Shown here: positions 34,030-46,563 of the stretch, piece after piece | How positions within the stretch are numbered: the stretch's first letter is position 1 | Layout: the number at the start of each line of letters is the position of its first letter | Assembly (NCBI RefSeq): GCF_028583425.1 | Contig: NC_072797.1 | Coordinates: 21,796,001 to 21,860,000, forward strand | DNA: 64,000 nt | Direction: 5' to 3' | DNA from: Eublepharis macularius | Taxonomy: Eukaryota > Chordata > Lepidosauria > Squamata > Eublepharidae | Position numbers and translations under genes: made by a program | Notes under the pieces: generated by a model | Databases searched by the model: none | The model's input: only the letters and a program-made list of their open reading frames with translations | Told to the model about the DNA's origin: nothing

Positions 34030-35055
34030 CTCAGTCACCCCATGTTATAAACAAGCCATTTCACTGGCACGGACATCAGTTCCAAGACAAGTTTAGAATG
34101 GTTGTAGACTTTAAAGCATATTATTGAGTTCCATGTTATAACTGCACAGATGTTCTGAGCAGGGGCAGTCTAAACCAGAAAATAAATCCTATTAACTCTT
34201 TATGTCTAGTGCTGCAGGTTTAGTTTTCTCTTTGTCGGCCTGCTGGTGTTTGCACACTATGAGAAGCTGCAACAATATCAGTATATTTGGCACGCTGCCC
34301 TTACTAAGCCTCTCTCACATAATTTCTCTCACATCTTGAAAATATGCTTAGCTTTACACAATTTAACATTATTTTAATCTGTCAGTACATTTGACTGCCT
34401 TTGATGCCCATTTTGCGTTCATGCTGAGGCCAAGTGCCCTTGTTACTCCACTGTAGCCACATGGCTTTTTAGCAGACACAAACTGCCACTCCAAACCCAG
34501 AACTGCTTCGCAGGAAACCAAAACGTGACTCTGTTAAGAACAGAGTCATTAGAGTAAATGTCATAGTACATCAAAAACATTACCCAAAATTAAGCCCCCA
34601 TTTAATCCAATTACTATCAGCATCATATTTTCGTTCATACATAAATTAGACCGGAACAGGCAGTAATAGCATTTTGGAAAAAACATATACAGTTTCACCC
34701 TTCATTTAATTTTTGCTGGAGATGGGGAAGTATACCTTAAAGGGCTTAGAAGCAAACATCTGCTATGCAGCTGTTGCTGATTAATGATAGCAAAATCAAA
34801 TGATAGTTTCTTCACGACAGGAGGCTACAAAACCTGGTATTCCACTGCTGAACCAGAAGTAAACTATGCACAGCTGTTCTTCTATATTAATTTAAGATTG
34901 GACTAATGATATATATTAGTCTCCCCGGTTGTGGAATGCCTCCCTCTTCCTCTGAACCTCTTGGTTTTTAAGCACTCGGCAGAAACCTTTTTCTTTCCCA
35001 GGTATTTTTTAACCCATGTTTGGGATTTTTAACCCATTCTCTAGGGCCTGCACAG

Positions 35056-35251
35056 AGCCAAGCTACAAGTGACGAATTACACTTGCCTGGCAAGTGAACA
35101 GACTCAAGCGTATTCCTCCCTGTTCACTTGCCATTCACTTGCGCTCCACTTGATCAAGAGGAGCGCAAGTGAATGCCAAGTGAACAGGGAGGAATACGCT
35201 TGAGTCTGTTCACTTGCCAGGCAAGTGTAATATGTCACTTGTAGCTTGGCT
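35056..35251. mobile_element. Near-perfect hairpin MITE, AGCCAAGC family (196 bp)
   Basis: Almost the whole element is palindromic: AGCCAAGCTACAAGTGACGA, AAGTGAACAGACTCAAGCG, GTATTCCTCCCTGTTCACTT and the complements, meeting near CTTGATCAAG. The flanks CACAG and TTCAG are only partly alike. Confidence 0.82.
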
Positions 35252-36148
35252 TTCAGTAATGTGTATACTGCTGATTTTACTGATTATCAGTTTATAAAAT
35301 GTTTCAAATAAACGAATGAAGGTTGCTAGGAATTGTATTACTGGATTGTTATCTATCACTTTTAACTGGCACTTCCAGCCTAAACAGAGTCACCCTTTTA
35401 TGCCCACAGCGTTCAAGGGACTTGACAGAGTGTCAATCTAGTCAGGATGGCAGTGTAGTTGTATTATTTTCACTGTTTTACTTTTGTTGATGACAAGATT
35501 TCTTGGAGAGGCAGGATAGAAATATTCTAAATAAACAAGTAAGTGTGTTTGTGTAGGCACAGGGCACATGGGTTATGGGTTTTTTGGCGGGAGGATTCTT
35601 CCCTCATGAATTGCATGGGATTACCTCACCATAAATGTATGGCGTTGGAACCTCCAAGGTAAGTCTGTGAAGCCAGGATAAAGAGGAAGGACAGCACTAG
35701 GTGGTTTTTGTGTTTAGAGAGAGAACCAGGACCCCGTGAGGAGATGGGACAAAAGTCAAGTAATATAACTGCCTTCTCGTCAGCTGATGCCAAAGTTGTC
35801 CAGGGCGCATCCTGCCCCACCTTCCCTCAGTTTTAATAATGGCTGTGAAATTAATGTAAGGTTTTCCATGAGTTGTAAAGATTAAAACCACACAGCATGC
35901 CCACCTCTTCCCCAGACAAATCATAATGCTAAGTAATATTTGAACAAGCCCAAAGCAGACATCTCTGTTTTCAGGGGTTACTGTTAAGAGAGACCCAGAG
36001 AATGTTCTGAAGGCACACAATGTGGCTCTGCTGCTGAGGCCAAACCCGAAGAACTGGCTGTATGAAAGATCACTTGGGAACCTCATGTAAGCTGCCCCGA
36101 AGTTGGGAAGTAAAGAGGGATAGAAATGTGATACAGTTGTCAATTTAC

Positions 36149-36359
36149 CTCAGTCCAGTTGCTTACTGTCCAGTCAGAGGGGCACAGGATATCTCTGTTG
36201 CACGAAAGGTAGGTCTTTGGCTTGAGCAGATGATGGCAATCTTCTGCAGGCAATGCCTGCTCATCCAGCCCCATTGTCTGAATGCAAAGGACAGTTCGTT
36301 TCTTCTCTCCTGTGGGGCCACAGGTGGTTGAACACTTCTGCCATTCTCCGGCCCACCAC
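36149..36359 (-). CDS. ADAMTS12: ADAMTS12 exon: second C-terminal TSR
   Basis: Exon of 211 bases (one base of a split Arg codon plus 70 codons). The acceptor is ctttctag before GTGGTGG and the donor is GAG|gtaaat, phase 0. It encodes [29 protein letters not shown], and ends [12 protein letters not shown], the tryptophan strand of the following TSR. The six-cysteine spacing and the [13 protein letters not shown] block are distinctive of ADAMTS12. The 10.3 kb intron before it is the largest complete one in the second half of the gene apart from the 11.1 kb intron downstream of the mucin exon. Confidence 0.95.
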
Positions 36360-37032
36360 CTAGAAAGCCAGTTGAACTAATGTCAAAATGGAGTGCATAT
36401 TTAGTCATAGCGCAACTGTCACACCTTTTCCCATCAGACTGTGGGAATGTTACATTGTTCCCTTGGCACATATGATCCGTATGCACTTGTGAGTTCCCCC
36501 ACAGGGCCTGATTAGGATCATTTTTGTGACAACTGAAGAGAGGGGACTTCAGCCTCCTTCCGATGCTGCTTCCCCAACCTAGTATTTCCCCCACTGGGGG
36601 CTCAGGTATACTGATGGGATACATGAAAGTTTCCCCCAGTGGGGCAAATGTGCTCTTCTGGGACCATTTCAGGTTACGGGAAGGAAGGCACAGACACTCT
36701 TTCCCAGTACACCACAGCACTTATCCAAACTAGGCTCACGTACTCCAGGTAATTAATTTCCAAGCCTAGAACTCCAGGCTCATCTCTTATTGCGTGAACC
36801 CAAGAAGGATCCAGGAAAAATGTAATATGTATTTAGGCCCTGAGCTACGTGAAACTGTAAATAGACTCATGACAGTTCAACAAAACAGAAAACTTTATTA
36901 CTATCTATTATTATACAGCATTTTAAATTTGCATACTGCTTCCAATTCATTAGACAGAAAGATAAATAAGGCTGAGACACTGTAACTTGTCTAGGGTCCT
37001 ATAAGTCAGTCCATGAAAGACATAACACTTGG

Positions 37033-37336
37033 TAGGTAAAGGTAAAGGTTGTCCCCTGTGTAAGCACTGGGTCATTACTGACCCATGGGGGGATGTCGTA
37101 TCATGATGTTTTCTTGGCAGACTTTTCATTATGGGGTGGTTTGCCATTGCCTTCCCCAGTCGTCTACACTTTACCCCCAGGAAACTGGGTACTCATTTTA
37201 CTGGTCTCGGAAGGATGGAAGGCTGAATCAACCTTGAGCTGGCTACTTGAACCCGGCTTCCACCAGGATCAAACTCAGGTCGTGAGCAGCCCTTGGGCTG
37301 CAGTACTGTAGCTTACCACTCTGCGCCATGGGGGTC
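37033..37336 (-). repeat. tRNA-derived SINE (second family)
   Basis: On the minus strand it begins with a tRNA-like head, CATGGCGCAGAGTGGTAAGC (box A) and a box B-like GAGTTTGATCC near 37270, then AAGGTTGATTCAGCC, TACCCAGTTTCCTGGG and a tail with AACCTTTACC repeats. Confidence 0.75.
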
Positions 37337-37537
37337 TGATAAAAACAAGCCTGGGTCACCATTCATTAGACCACAGTGACTAGATGTATTTGCATGTTAG
37401 CATTGAGGCATGAGAGAGGCTTCCATAGATCTATGTAGATTTGGGGGGGGGGGCAGGACAAGTTTACTTCACATGCAAACTCTGTTCCTTTGTGGAAGTT
37501 GCCATATCCTCAGCTTATCTCACATTGCCCCTAACAT

Positions 37538-37692
37538 TAGGGTTGTCAACACTGGGTTGGGAATTCCTGGAGATTTGGCGGTGGAATCTGTGGAGGACAG
37601 CGCTTAGGGAAGGGACTGGGAGCTCAGCAGGTAGGTGATGCCACAGATCCACCTCCTGAGCTGCTGTTTTCTCCAAGGGAATTGATTCCACC
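37538..37692 (+). mobile_element. hAT MITE fragment, AGGGTTG family
   Basis: It starts AGGGTTGTCAACACTGGGTT and follows the 22383 copy to about TTTTCTCCAAGGG, then breaks off. The right terminus is missing. Confidence 0.6.
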
Positions 37693-38784
37693 TGCCCACT
37701 CACCCCTGTAAGCTGCAAACTCTACCTGAGACGCAGATGATTCCAATGGGGTATGGGCTCATGCCTTGAAAAAGCTGCTGTTGGAGGGACTGATCCATCC
37801 ATCCATCCATCCACCCTACCCTACCCACCTTGAGACTGATACACTGATTTGAAGTTAATAATAGATTCTAGATTATTGCCATAGGGCAAGTTTTTTGGTT
37901 TTATGAATTGGCCTATTCACCGCCCCAACTCCACACTTGGTTCTATTGCAATATTAAAGAATGTAACTATCATACCATACGCCTAAATGACAGGAAAACA
38001 AAAGTTCCCCCAAAGAACACAATTCAATCTTTCAATGCTTTTATATTAAAGCAGGCTGCCCCTCTAGGGATTTTATTCTGAATGATAGTTTGCAATGGGA
38101 ACCTAAACGTGGTCCTTTGCATGCTTGTTTAATTACTGTACTTTGCACCTTTGACATTTTCTAAGAAGTCTACATAATCCTACTCAGCATATTAACTCTC
38201 GACTGGTAAATCCTTTAATCCACACGGAGTAAAAGTCTGCTTTTGGCAATTACCTCCCTGAGGATATTGCTGGAAAACAGAGACTGTACTGCCTTCAGTG
38301 TCACAACTTAATATTTTGTCTAACAGCAAATAGACCTACTTGTGGGAAATTATTTAACTTACTGATCTTCTCAGTACAATGTATTGCCAAATATCAGTGA
38401 GCAGCCAAGGGGCGTATGCCACTTCATAGTAATTTGAAAAATAAAGAGCATATCAGTTTTGGATTATGTTTTCTGCCTAGCAAATTCTCATCAACTCCTT
38501 CCTCTTATGTTTTCATCCTTGGGTTTGCCTCACAGTCAGAGCCATTAAAATCTTTTACTACTTGCCAATATCCTGGGAAAAATCCACCAGATGCCACAAA
38601 CTCCATTCATTTAAACTGGTGCCTGCACAATGTAATACAAAATAAACTGCACAAAAACAAATGCAGGATATATATTTGAGTAGCCTAATTACGATATTCT
38701 CTTGTTTTTTAAAAAAAATTACTTTGTTTTAAATGTTTTTCGTTTTTTGAAATGTCAGAATTTACTAGTCTGTAATTTGCCCTA

Positions 38785-38983
38785 ACCTGGATAGTCCAGG
38801 TGAGCCTGAGCTCATCAGATCTCAGAAGCTAAGCAGGGTTAGCCTTGGTTAGTAATTGGATGGGAGACCTTCAATGAAGACCAAGGTTGCAGAGGCAGGT
38901 AATGGCAAACCACCTGTTAGTCTCTTGCCATGAAAACCCCACCAGGGGTTGCCATAAGTGAGTTGAGTGCATTCTCCACCATT
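38785..38983 (+). repeat. 5S rRNA-derived SINE, plus orientation
   Basis: It contains CATCAGATCTCAGAAGCTAA, GCAGGGTTAGCCTTGG and TTAGTAATTGGATGGGAGAC, matching the 5S rRNA internal promoter in order. Then follow GAGGCAGGTAATGGCAAACC and a tail TTGCCATAAGTGAGTTG. It is the most complete copy in the window. Confidence 0.88.
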
Positions 38984-39087
38984 TTTTAAAATTAGATAGC
39001 CAGACCCCACACAGCAAAGTTAGCAAATAATAGCTAAATAACTATAACTTTTCCTGTCTCGTCACTTGAAAAAGATCCTTACTCATA

Positions 39088-39197
39088 GTTTCCAACCTCC
39101 AAAGCAGTCATTTTCTCCAGGAGAACAGATCTTTGTGGCCTGGAGATCAGTTGCAATTCTGGGAGATCTCCATCCATCACCTGGAGGTTGGCAACCC
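39088..39197 (+). mobile_element. hAT MITE fragment, right end
   Basis: It matches the right half of the 22383 element and ends GGAGGTTGGCAACCC. TACTCATA occurs on both sides (39080-39087, 39198-39205), suggesting insertion of an internally deleted copy. Confidence 0.65.
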
Positions 39198-39330
39198 TAC
39201 TCATAATGGGTGACCAGGCTATTTACTTTATGATGTTTTTAATATGGTTGTATTTGTACATTTGTGCTGGAAATGAGGTTTTAAAATAGGAGTTTAAAAT
39301 ACAACTTTTACTATTATTCTAAAGAACCCA

Positions 39331-39619
39331 TCCTACTATATAAAAGGCAAGCCGTATTGGCAACGACTCAATTTTTATCCTTGCACAGGCGCATTGCCAA
39401 CGACTCTGGCCTCGAGGCTGCTGTGAAGTGCCCGCTTGCCGCCAAGAGGGGGACCCCCAAATGGACAGCCTAAGCATTCCTCCCCACGCCTCCCCTCAGC
39501 GCCCTCCTGCTCTGGCCTCCAGGACGCTGTGAAGCACCTGCTTGCCACCGGCAGGGCGCTGCTGAATCAGTTTTCTAGAGCCCGTTATAATTTTTTCACA
39601 CAATGGGCATTGTTGCTAG
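39331..39619 (+). mobile_element. Helitron 3 (non-autonomous, 289 bp)
   Basis: It starts TCCTACTATATAAAAGGC and ends GTTGCTAG between host A (39330) and T (39620). A 3' hairpin GCCCGTT...AATGGGC lies 7 bases before CTAG. It is the shortest of the three copies and shares only the ends and the subterminal ACTCAATTTTTATCC block. Confidence 0.88.
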
Positions 39620-40260
39620 TGATATGTTTTTATGGATTGAAGAATTGGAACCGGAAAGGGTATCAGATTTATTGTGGATTGTATTTTGTGGCAGAACAAT
39701 ATAGTTACTCAGTAAATCTGGGTTTTAAATTCTGAACTTAGCAATGCTTTCTACTTTCAATATAAAAAGCATAATAAAAGAAAAATTGTTTGTGAGCATC
39801 CTAAACAGACTCTAAAATATTGAGAACCATGCTGGTTCAGAAAGCCTCTTTCTTCTGTATTGGAGAAAAGATGATGATAGTATGGATTTAGAGCTGATAT
39901 AAAAGTTTCACAGCAGGGTTGGAAGGTTTCTTTAAAATGGATGAAATCCTGCAACTGCTCTCCTGCATAATTCTCCTTTATTTCACTGAGACTTGAAGGG
40001 AAAAGGCTCCCTGTAGCTTGTTCCTTAAACAAGCTCTAAAAATTTCCCTTGGTGATGTTTAAATCCAATTTTCACTTCTTTTCAACCTGTGCTCAGAAGC
40101 ATAAAATGTTTCTTAACCCATGGTTTAGATGCATATATTAAACAGGCAGTTTGTTACCAAATCATATGGTAAACTGGCTTACTGGTAATTTAACATGAAT
40201 TATAAAGATCTCACTACGTAGCCTTTAAAAAAATTGACGAGAGTTGTAATGACAAGACAT

Positions 40261-40620
40261 ATTTTTATTTTTTTATTTATATCCTGCTTTACTTCCTGAT
40301 TGGGGGACCCAAAGTGGCTTTTTCACATTGTTCCGCCCTCATCCACTTATTCCTCACAACAACCCTGTGAGGGAGGTTAGTCTGAGGGCCAAGCTACACA
40401 TGACGAATGACACTTGAACGGCAAGTGTATTTCTCCCTGTTCACTTGCCCTCCACTCAATCCACTTGCCGTTCAAGTGTCATTCGTCATGTGTAGCTTGG
40501 CCCTGAGAGATTGTGACAGGCCCGAGGTCAACTAGTGGGCTCCCATGGATGAGTGGCAGGTTCAAACCTGATTGTCTCAGGTCCTAATCCAACACTCAGA
40601 TCACTACGCCAAACCAGACA
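40261..40620 (-). repeat. tRNA-derived SINE interrupted by a MITE
   Basis: The plus strand shows the 3' end TTTATTTATATCCTGCTTT, then CTCACAACAACCCTGTGAG, and after a MITE (40387-40502) the tRNA-like head ending near CACTACGCCAAACCAG. On the minus strand the head carries a box B-like GGTTTGAACC. Confidence 0.75.
40387..40502. mobile_element. Short hairpin MITE, GGCCAAGC family (116 bp)
   Basis: The ends GGCCAAGCTACACATGACGA and their complement cover most of the element. Exact duplications CTGAG lie at 40382-40386 and 40503-40507. It is inserted in a SINE. Confidence 0.85.
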
Positions 40621-41024
40621 TGACCCTATTGAGATGTTATGAGCAGCTGTTAAGGCAGAAGAGAAAAGGCAATAAAATGGCAGATTCCTCAAGCAGGTGT
40701 TCCGTATTTACTCTACAGAGACAGCATTGACAAATGTAAGTTAAGGCTAGTTAGGAGGAATGTTCTCAGCCAGAGGAACCACTTACGGGCTCCAAATTAA
40801 GAGTCAAGCTGCACCACCGTTCAGCATTGTTCAATGTCGATCGCTAGACCATGGCGGTCACTGAGCCTATAATAATAGCCACAGCGTATCATTCAATGAA
40901 CTACTCTGAAGTCGGTTTGAAGTAGCAGGTTTGGCACATGACATCTACTTCATAAAAACGGCTAACTAAAATCAGGGGAGTGTAGTGGCACTTGCGGAAG
41001 ACTGTTGTGATCTTGAGGAGTTAG

Positions 41025-41134
41025 AGTTTCTCCATCTTGTGCCCAGAGTTTCTCCATCTTGTGCCCAGAGTTTCTCCATCTTGTGCCCAGAGTTTCTCCA
41101 TCTTGTGCCCAGAGTTTCTCCATCTTGTGCCCAG
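41025..41134. repeat. 22-base minisatellite, five units
   Basis: Five identical units of AGTTTCTCCATCTTGTGCCC plus AG run from 41025 to 41134. Open frames on both strands repeat the unit and are not genes. Confidence 0.95.
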
Positions 41135-41489
41135 ATTGCTCTGCGAGCCAGTCCGGAACATTCCATTCTGTTTCGGCAATGCAATGTGTTGTTCTCTTAA
41201 ACATCCCATTTTCCACCTTAATATCCATTTTATCTAGTCACGGTGTCTTGTTATTATATTTGGGAGTGGGATGTTTAAACTATGCACTTGATATGAAGGT
41301 TTTTAGGGAGGATAGAAACATTTTTTGTATTTGAGGCTTGCCATGTACTGCTTATCTGCAAATAATGCAAAACTGAATTATTCAAAAGGGCTTTTTCCTC
41401 AGACAGGAGAGCTGTATTATAGGGAGGTGGTGTCAAGGAGATGCTTCACCAACGAGTTATGGACCATAGATTTCACTACTCTGTTGCCT

Positions 41490-41802
41490 TATGTACTGTC
41501 CGTTGCTTTAAATATGGCTGCTTTGTATCTGTTGCTTTAAGTGTGACCCTACTAGATAGTTCTATGTTGTCTAAGGTCATTCCTAGAATTGCTTATATTC
41601 CGTTTCAGCATTTCTTCAACTCTGTGTTGGATTTTTTTTTTTTGCTAATGTTATGTCTTTGTGAACTTGCATTTATTTACCCTCTGACATTGTTTATTGA
41701 AATGTCCTTGATATTGACTGTACTAATCTCACACTATGTAATCCGCCTTGAGTCTCATGGAGAAAGGTGAACTATACATGACATAAATAAATAAATAATC
41801 AG
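41490..41802 (+). mobile_element. L2-like LINE 3' end
   Basis: It ends CACTATGTAATCCGCCTTG, AGTCTCATGGAGAAAGG and (AATA) repeats. The same 200-base 3' region occurs on the minus strand at 59176-59400 (TTTCAGCATTTCTTCAACTC, GAAATGTCCTTGATATTGAC). Confidence 0.7.
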
Positions 41803-43192
41803 TTGGCCTGGAATATATCACTCCTGTCCAAGGCCAGTTAGGGGAAAATGAATGCACGAGCGTAGCCATGTAACTTAAAAAGTCTCTATAAGTCTTAGAA
41901 AACTCCCTTACTGATGAACCCCAGATCAGGCTGAACCGCGGAAGCAATGCTGCACAACCAGCCAGAACCAGGGGTCCACACGTTGTCATTTCCTGGGGTT
42001 CCTAACAGCATTATAAGGTCATAAGCATACTCTCTGTTCTGTACTTACTCATTTCTTTCCTGTTGATTATTGAAGGAATTTAATAAATCTATTTTCCTTC
42101 AACATTTGTGTGTTTAATGTCTTCAAACTGAAAAGAACCATTGTCCCTTGGCAACACAGGGAGAAACATATATAAGTGCATTTAAAACATCTGTTCTGAG
42201 CTTCACAGCTGGTATTTTGTATGCTTGCAAATACTATATGTAATTAGAATATTTTAAGGCTTTTGCTAGGAATCAGATACTGGAAAAATGCCCCCCAAAA
42301 GGTAAGAGTCTGCCATTTTGGTAGTTTGGGCCTTGGGATTTTCAAACATGCAAACAGGGATGAGAGGAGAACAAAATGATTGGTCTGATGTCTGGTGATA
42401 TCACAAATGCCCATCACTATGCACTGACAGATCCTTTTCCTTATAGCTGTTACTAGTGAATGGGGACCTTTTGGTACCTGTCAAACAGATGACAGATCAC
42501 AGTTTCCCCAAACATAATCGATTACTTCCCCCCTCAGTTTTTGGATAATTCTACTCCTGGCTATATTAATGAAGTAGTTCAGGAATATGTTGTTGAATAA
42601 GTGACACACTCAGGTGTGGGCAGACATCTGGGACATGAAGATCAAAAATAATTATCACTTTGATTACTGTTTTGCAGAGTATTCACAGTGCTTCATATGT
42701 ATTACATCAGTAACTCTATGACCATTTAAGATAGGCCATACTCCCAAGATCCTTTCTTAGACTGGCAGAAGAATATAAACTGATTAATGAATATCGTTTG
42801 GGATGCTAGTAAAGCATACTTTAGAGGACTGGTGATAGGATATGCAACTGAACAAAAATGAGAGAAGCAACATTGCTACAAAGAAATATTGGGAAGCTTA
42901 GAGAAGAAGGAAAAAGGTTTAACAAGAGATCCTTCAAATATAACTTTAAAAGAAAACATTAAAGCGCTCTAGAATCAAATAAATTTGTTATTGATGGAAG
43001 AAATTGCACAGAATATTAAATTCGCTAAACAAAACTATTTTGAGCATGCAAATAAATCAGGGAGATGGTTAGTCTATAAACTCAGAAAGGAAAAGGAGAA
43101 AAGACTTATTTATGGGCCTATATGATGAGGTAGGAAAAGAAATGACACAAAAAGAAGAACTTAAGAAAATTGTGGAAAACTTCTAGAAAAAA

Positions 43193-44284
43193 TTGTATGG
43201 TAAAGTTGGAGTACCAATAGAAAAGCAAATACAATATTTACAAAAACATGACCTACCTAAGCTATCAGAAGAAAAAAAAGAAGAAGCTGAACGAACCATT
43301 CACGGTAATGGAAATAGTGGAAGCCATACAAAAGCAAATAATGGGAAAGCACCAGGACCAGGTGGGCTTCCAGCAGAATACTACAAAGCATTGGGAGATG
43401 TGATTCTTTTGCCATTTAAAAGTATGATCATCACAGCAGTGCAAGAAACATCTCTGCCTGAATCATGGATGGATGCAACAATATCTTTAATACACAAAGA
43501 GGGAACAGATGGGAAAGATATTAGGAACTATCAACCTATATCCCTTCTTAACTGTGACTATAAAATATTTGCTACACTATTAGCCTCAAGATTGAAAAAA
43601 GTATTACCTGATATAATACACCAAGACCAGATAGGATTCCTCCCTAAAAGACAACTGAGAAATAACGTTAGAATTGCCTTAAACCTGTTGGAATACTATG
43701 AAGTACATCCTGAAAAACAGATGGCCATGGTGTTTTTGGATGCCGAAAAAGCTTTTGACAACGTCAATTGGCAATTTTTTATTCAACAAATGAAAGAGAT
43801 GGAATTTGGAATGGAATTCATAAAAGCGATTGAAGCTATATATAAGAAGCAAAAAGCAAAAGTAGTCATTAATGACGATTGGATTGAAACAATTTGGATT
43901 GAAAAAGTAACAAGACGGGGCTGCCCCCTCTCACCATTAATATTTATCCTGATGTTAGAAATACTGATGAGAACTGTGAGGAGTGATTTGATAATTAAAG
44001 GAGCCACCGTCAAGGGCCATAAATATAAAGTACAAGCTTTTGCGGATGATCTGTTATTCATACTAGAGGAGGCTTTAGAATCAATAGAGCAACTAACGCA
44101 TCACATTAAAGAATATGGCTCGATGACCGGAATGAAGATTAACTACCAGAAAACAAAAGTGAGAACTACAAATATGATAATGCCCCCAGATATGGAATTA
44201 ATTAGACTGACAGGATTTCAGCTAGAGAAGAAAGTAAAATATTTAGGGGTGTACTTAACATCAAAATGTAGTTCGTTAATGTAA
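43193..44284 (+). pseudogene. L1 ORF2 reverse transcriptase domain
   Basis: An uninterrupted frame of 363 codons covering most of an L1-type reverse transcriptase. It shows DIRNYQPISLLNCDYKI (fingers), QIGFLPKRQLRNNVR, the palm motif FLDAEKAFDNVNW, RGCPLSPLIF, and the catalytic FADDLL box in place of YADD. It then reads into the thumb (KVKYLGVYLTSK) and stops at TAA 44282. The endonuclease part is missing upstream and the frame is preceded by stops, so this is a dead remnant. The first ATG is arbitrary. Confidence 0.88.
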
Positions 44285-45583
44285 GATAACTATGGAAAGC
44301 TGCTTCAAGAGATCAAAAAAGATCTAGAGAGATGGAAAGGACTGCACCTTTCGCTGTTGGGAAGAATTGCAACCATCAAAATAAATATATTACCACGAAT
44401 TATATTTCTGTACCAAACTATCCCGATATGTATTAACAAATCTGTTTTTGAAGAGATAACTAAGGCAGTGTCTAAATTTATTTGGCAAGGGAAAAAAACA
44501 AGAATTGTTGAAAACACTTCAAGATGTGAAAGAAAATGCAGGCTTTGCTTTACTGGACTGGAAAATGTATCATAAAGCGTGTTGCCTAGAATGGGTGAGA
44601 GAGTGGATTCTTCTAGAAAATCAAAGACTTTTGGCACTAGAAGGGCATGATTTGCAGCTAGGATGGCATGCTTTTCTATGGTATGGGAAAACAAAGGGAC
44701 ATAAATATTTTAAGAACCATTGGATTAGAAAGTCCCTCATAATAGTATGGGAAAGAACTATACCACAAATTTACTCTAAAACCCCACAATGGGTATCACC
44801 TTTAGAACCAAAGGTATTCTCATTAGATAGGATGGTTAGATATAAAGATCTATTAGATGATAAAGGAAGATTAAAAACAAAAGAGGAATTACAGAAACAA
44901 GGCCTTAATTTAGATTGGTGGTCAAGGGCCCAGATAGAATCCAGATACAATAAAGATAAAAAAACTGGGAGGTTTCCATCTAGAACAAAATACTTTTGAA
45001 AAACTGTTATGTGACTCTGATGAAAAACTGATTTAAAAGATGTATGTATTTCTAATGCAAATGAAGAAGAAAAATGAGGGGGTAGAAGAATATAAGAATA
45101 AATGGACACAAAATTTAGGATATAGTATTGATCCAATGCAATGGAACAAGATATGAAAAGTGAATGTTAAAATAACTAAGTCAGTGGCATTTAAAGAGAA
45201 TTTTTATAAGATGTTCTATAGATGGTACTTAACACCAGATAGACTTGCTAAAATGTATAAAAATGTATCTAATATTTGCTGGAAGTGTAAGAAACATACA
45301 GGAACATTTTATCACATGTGGTAGTCTTGCAAAGAGGTACATAAATTTTGGATAATGGTCCACAGACTCTTACAAACAATTTTACAGATTACAATACCAT
45401 TGAAACCTGAAATATTTTTGTTAAACTGTGTACCAGAAGACTTGGATAAAGATCAGAAATACTTTATTATACATGTAGTGAAAGCAGCAAGAATTTTACT
45501 AGCGTTCTATTGGAGACGACCAGTAATAGCGAATAGTGAAGCTAATGGAAAATGCGGAACTTGACAAACTAACTAGAACTAAG

Positions 45584-45786
45584 TTAGTATCTGTTTGTTG
45601 TTTTTATGAAGTTATTATCTTTTTGTTATTTTTATTATATGTTATTATCTGTTTGTTGTTTTTATGATGAACTGTTGTTTTATGGTTTTAATATTTGTAT
45701 TATATTTTTATAATCTGTTGTACCTCGCCCTGAGCTCGCTTGTGGGACGGGCAAGTTAGAAATGTAATAAATAATAATAATAAATA
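45584..45786 (+). repeat. Short LINE/SINE-like 3' end inserted in L1
   Basis: T-rich sequence ending ACCTCGCCCTGAGCTCGC, GGGACGGGCAAGTTAG and an (AATAAT) tail. L1 coding resemblance stops before it and resumes after it (GPMEEDFAAPWTPFYNW). Confidence 0.6.
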
Positions 45787-46030
45787 ATGAAAGGACCAAT
45801 GGAAGAAGACTTTGCTGCACCATGGACCCCCTTTTATAACTGGATGAGAGACAAATATAAAGACTTGAATGTAGCAATTATATGAAGGCAATATCGTAAC
45901 TTCTTACTAGTAATCACAGTTGAGTGATTAGCAGTGTGAAAAATGTAGATAAGCAGAGTGCTGTTTCAAGCAGAATATATGATACCTTTTTGTTTCTTGC
46001 TTTCCCCCTTTTCCCTACCCCTGAGAAAAC

Positions 46031-46134
46031 TAATTATAAAATATATAAAATATTTATATGTATAAAATATAAATATAAATATTTATAAAATATTTATATG
46101 TATAAAATATATAACATATTATATATATAAATAA
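46031..46134. repeat. AT-rich tandem tract
   Basis: Alternating units such as AATATTTATATGTATAAA and ATAAATAT follow the L1 3' end. It is probably an expansion of the A-rich tail. Confidence 0.7.
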
Positions 46135-46167
46135 GATAGGCCATATTGCAGATCAGGTTTGCCTCAG

Positions 46168-46563
46168 AGCTAAACCACACAAGACGAATTGCATGAAGAT
46201 GCTCAAGTGAAGGGAAACGCAATGTTAGCCGGGAAGTGCAGTTTGAATTTCACCTCTCTCTACAGAGCTGGCTAGATCGCTCCTCAGAGGGTTTGTTAAT
46301 TTCACCTCTCTACAGATCTGGCAAAGATCACTCTTCAGAGGGTTTGTTAATTTCCACTTTGCCTCTCAGAAGGATCTGTCAATTATTAACAAACCCTCTG
46401 AGGAAGGATCTTTGCCTGCTCTATAGACAGGTGGAATTAACAAACCCTCTGAGGAGCGATCTAGCCAGCTCTGTAGAGAGGTGAAATTCAAACTACGCTT
46501 CCTGGCTAACGTGTCGCCCTTCACTTGAGTGTTCTCATGTAATTCGTCTCATGCGGTTTAGCT
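46168..46563. mobile_element. Long-TIR MITE, AGCTAAACCACAC family (396 bp)
   Basis: The ends AGCTAAACCACACAAGACGA and the complement TCGTCTCATGCGGTTTAGCT, with further inverted arms (AGAGCTGGCTAGATCGCTCC). The flanks CTCAG (46163-46167) and CTTAG (46564-46568) fit a 5-base duplication with one change. Confidence 0.82.

Larger units (their letters stand above)
33402..36148 (-). other. ADAMTS12 intron between TSR and mucin exons
   Basis: It holds two long-TIR MITEs (33633-34029, 35056-35251). Bases 34040-35050 and 35260-36148 contain nothing I can name. Confidence 0.7.
42770..46030 (+). mobile_element. L1 LINE copy 2 (decayed ORF2 to 3' end)
   Basis: ORF2 coding traces start near 42790 (IWDASKAYFRGLVIGYATEQ) and continue through the reverse transcriptase (43193-44284), the post-RT region (44357-44999) and the C-terminal part (45060-45560, 45790-45885). 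Stops and frameshifts occur throughout. A short LINE/SINE-like 3' end is inserted at about 45584-45786. Confidence 0.85.

Noticed and set aside
36163..36720. 185-codon minus-strand frame over a TSR exon
   Set aside because: It is out of frame with the real exon (36149-36359) and has no TSR cysteine pattern.
41025..41134. CRISPR-like array
   Set aside because: Five 22-base units are directly adjacent without spacers and the genome is vertebrate. It is a minisatellite.
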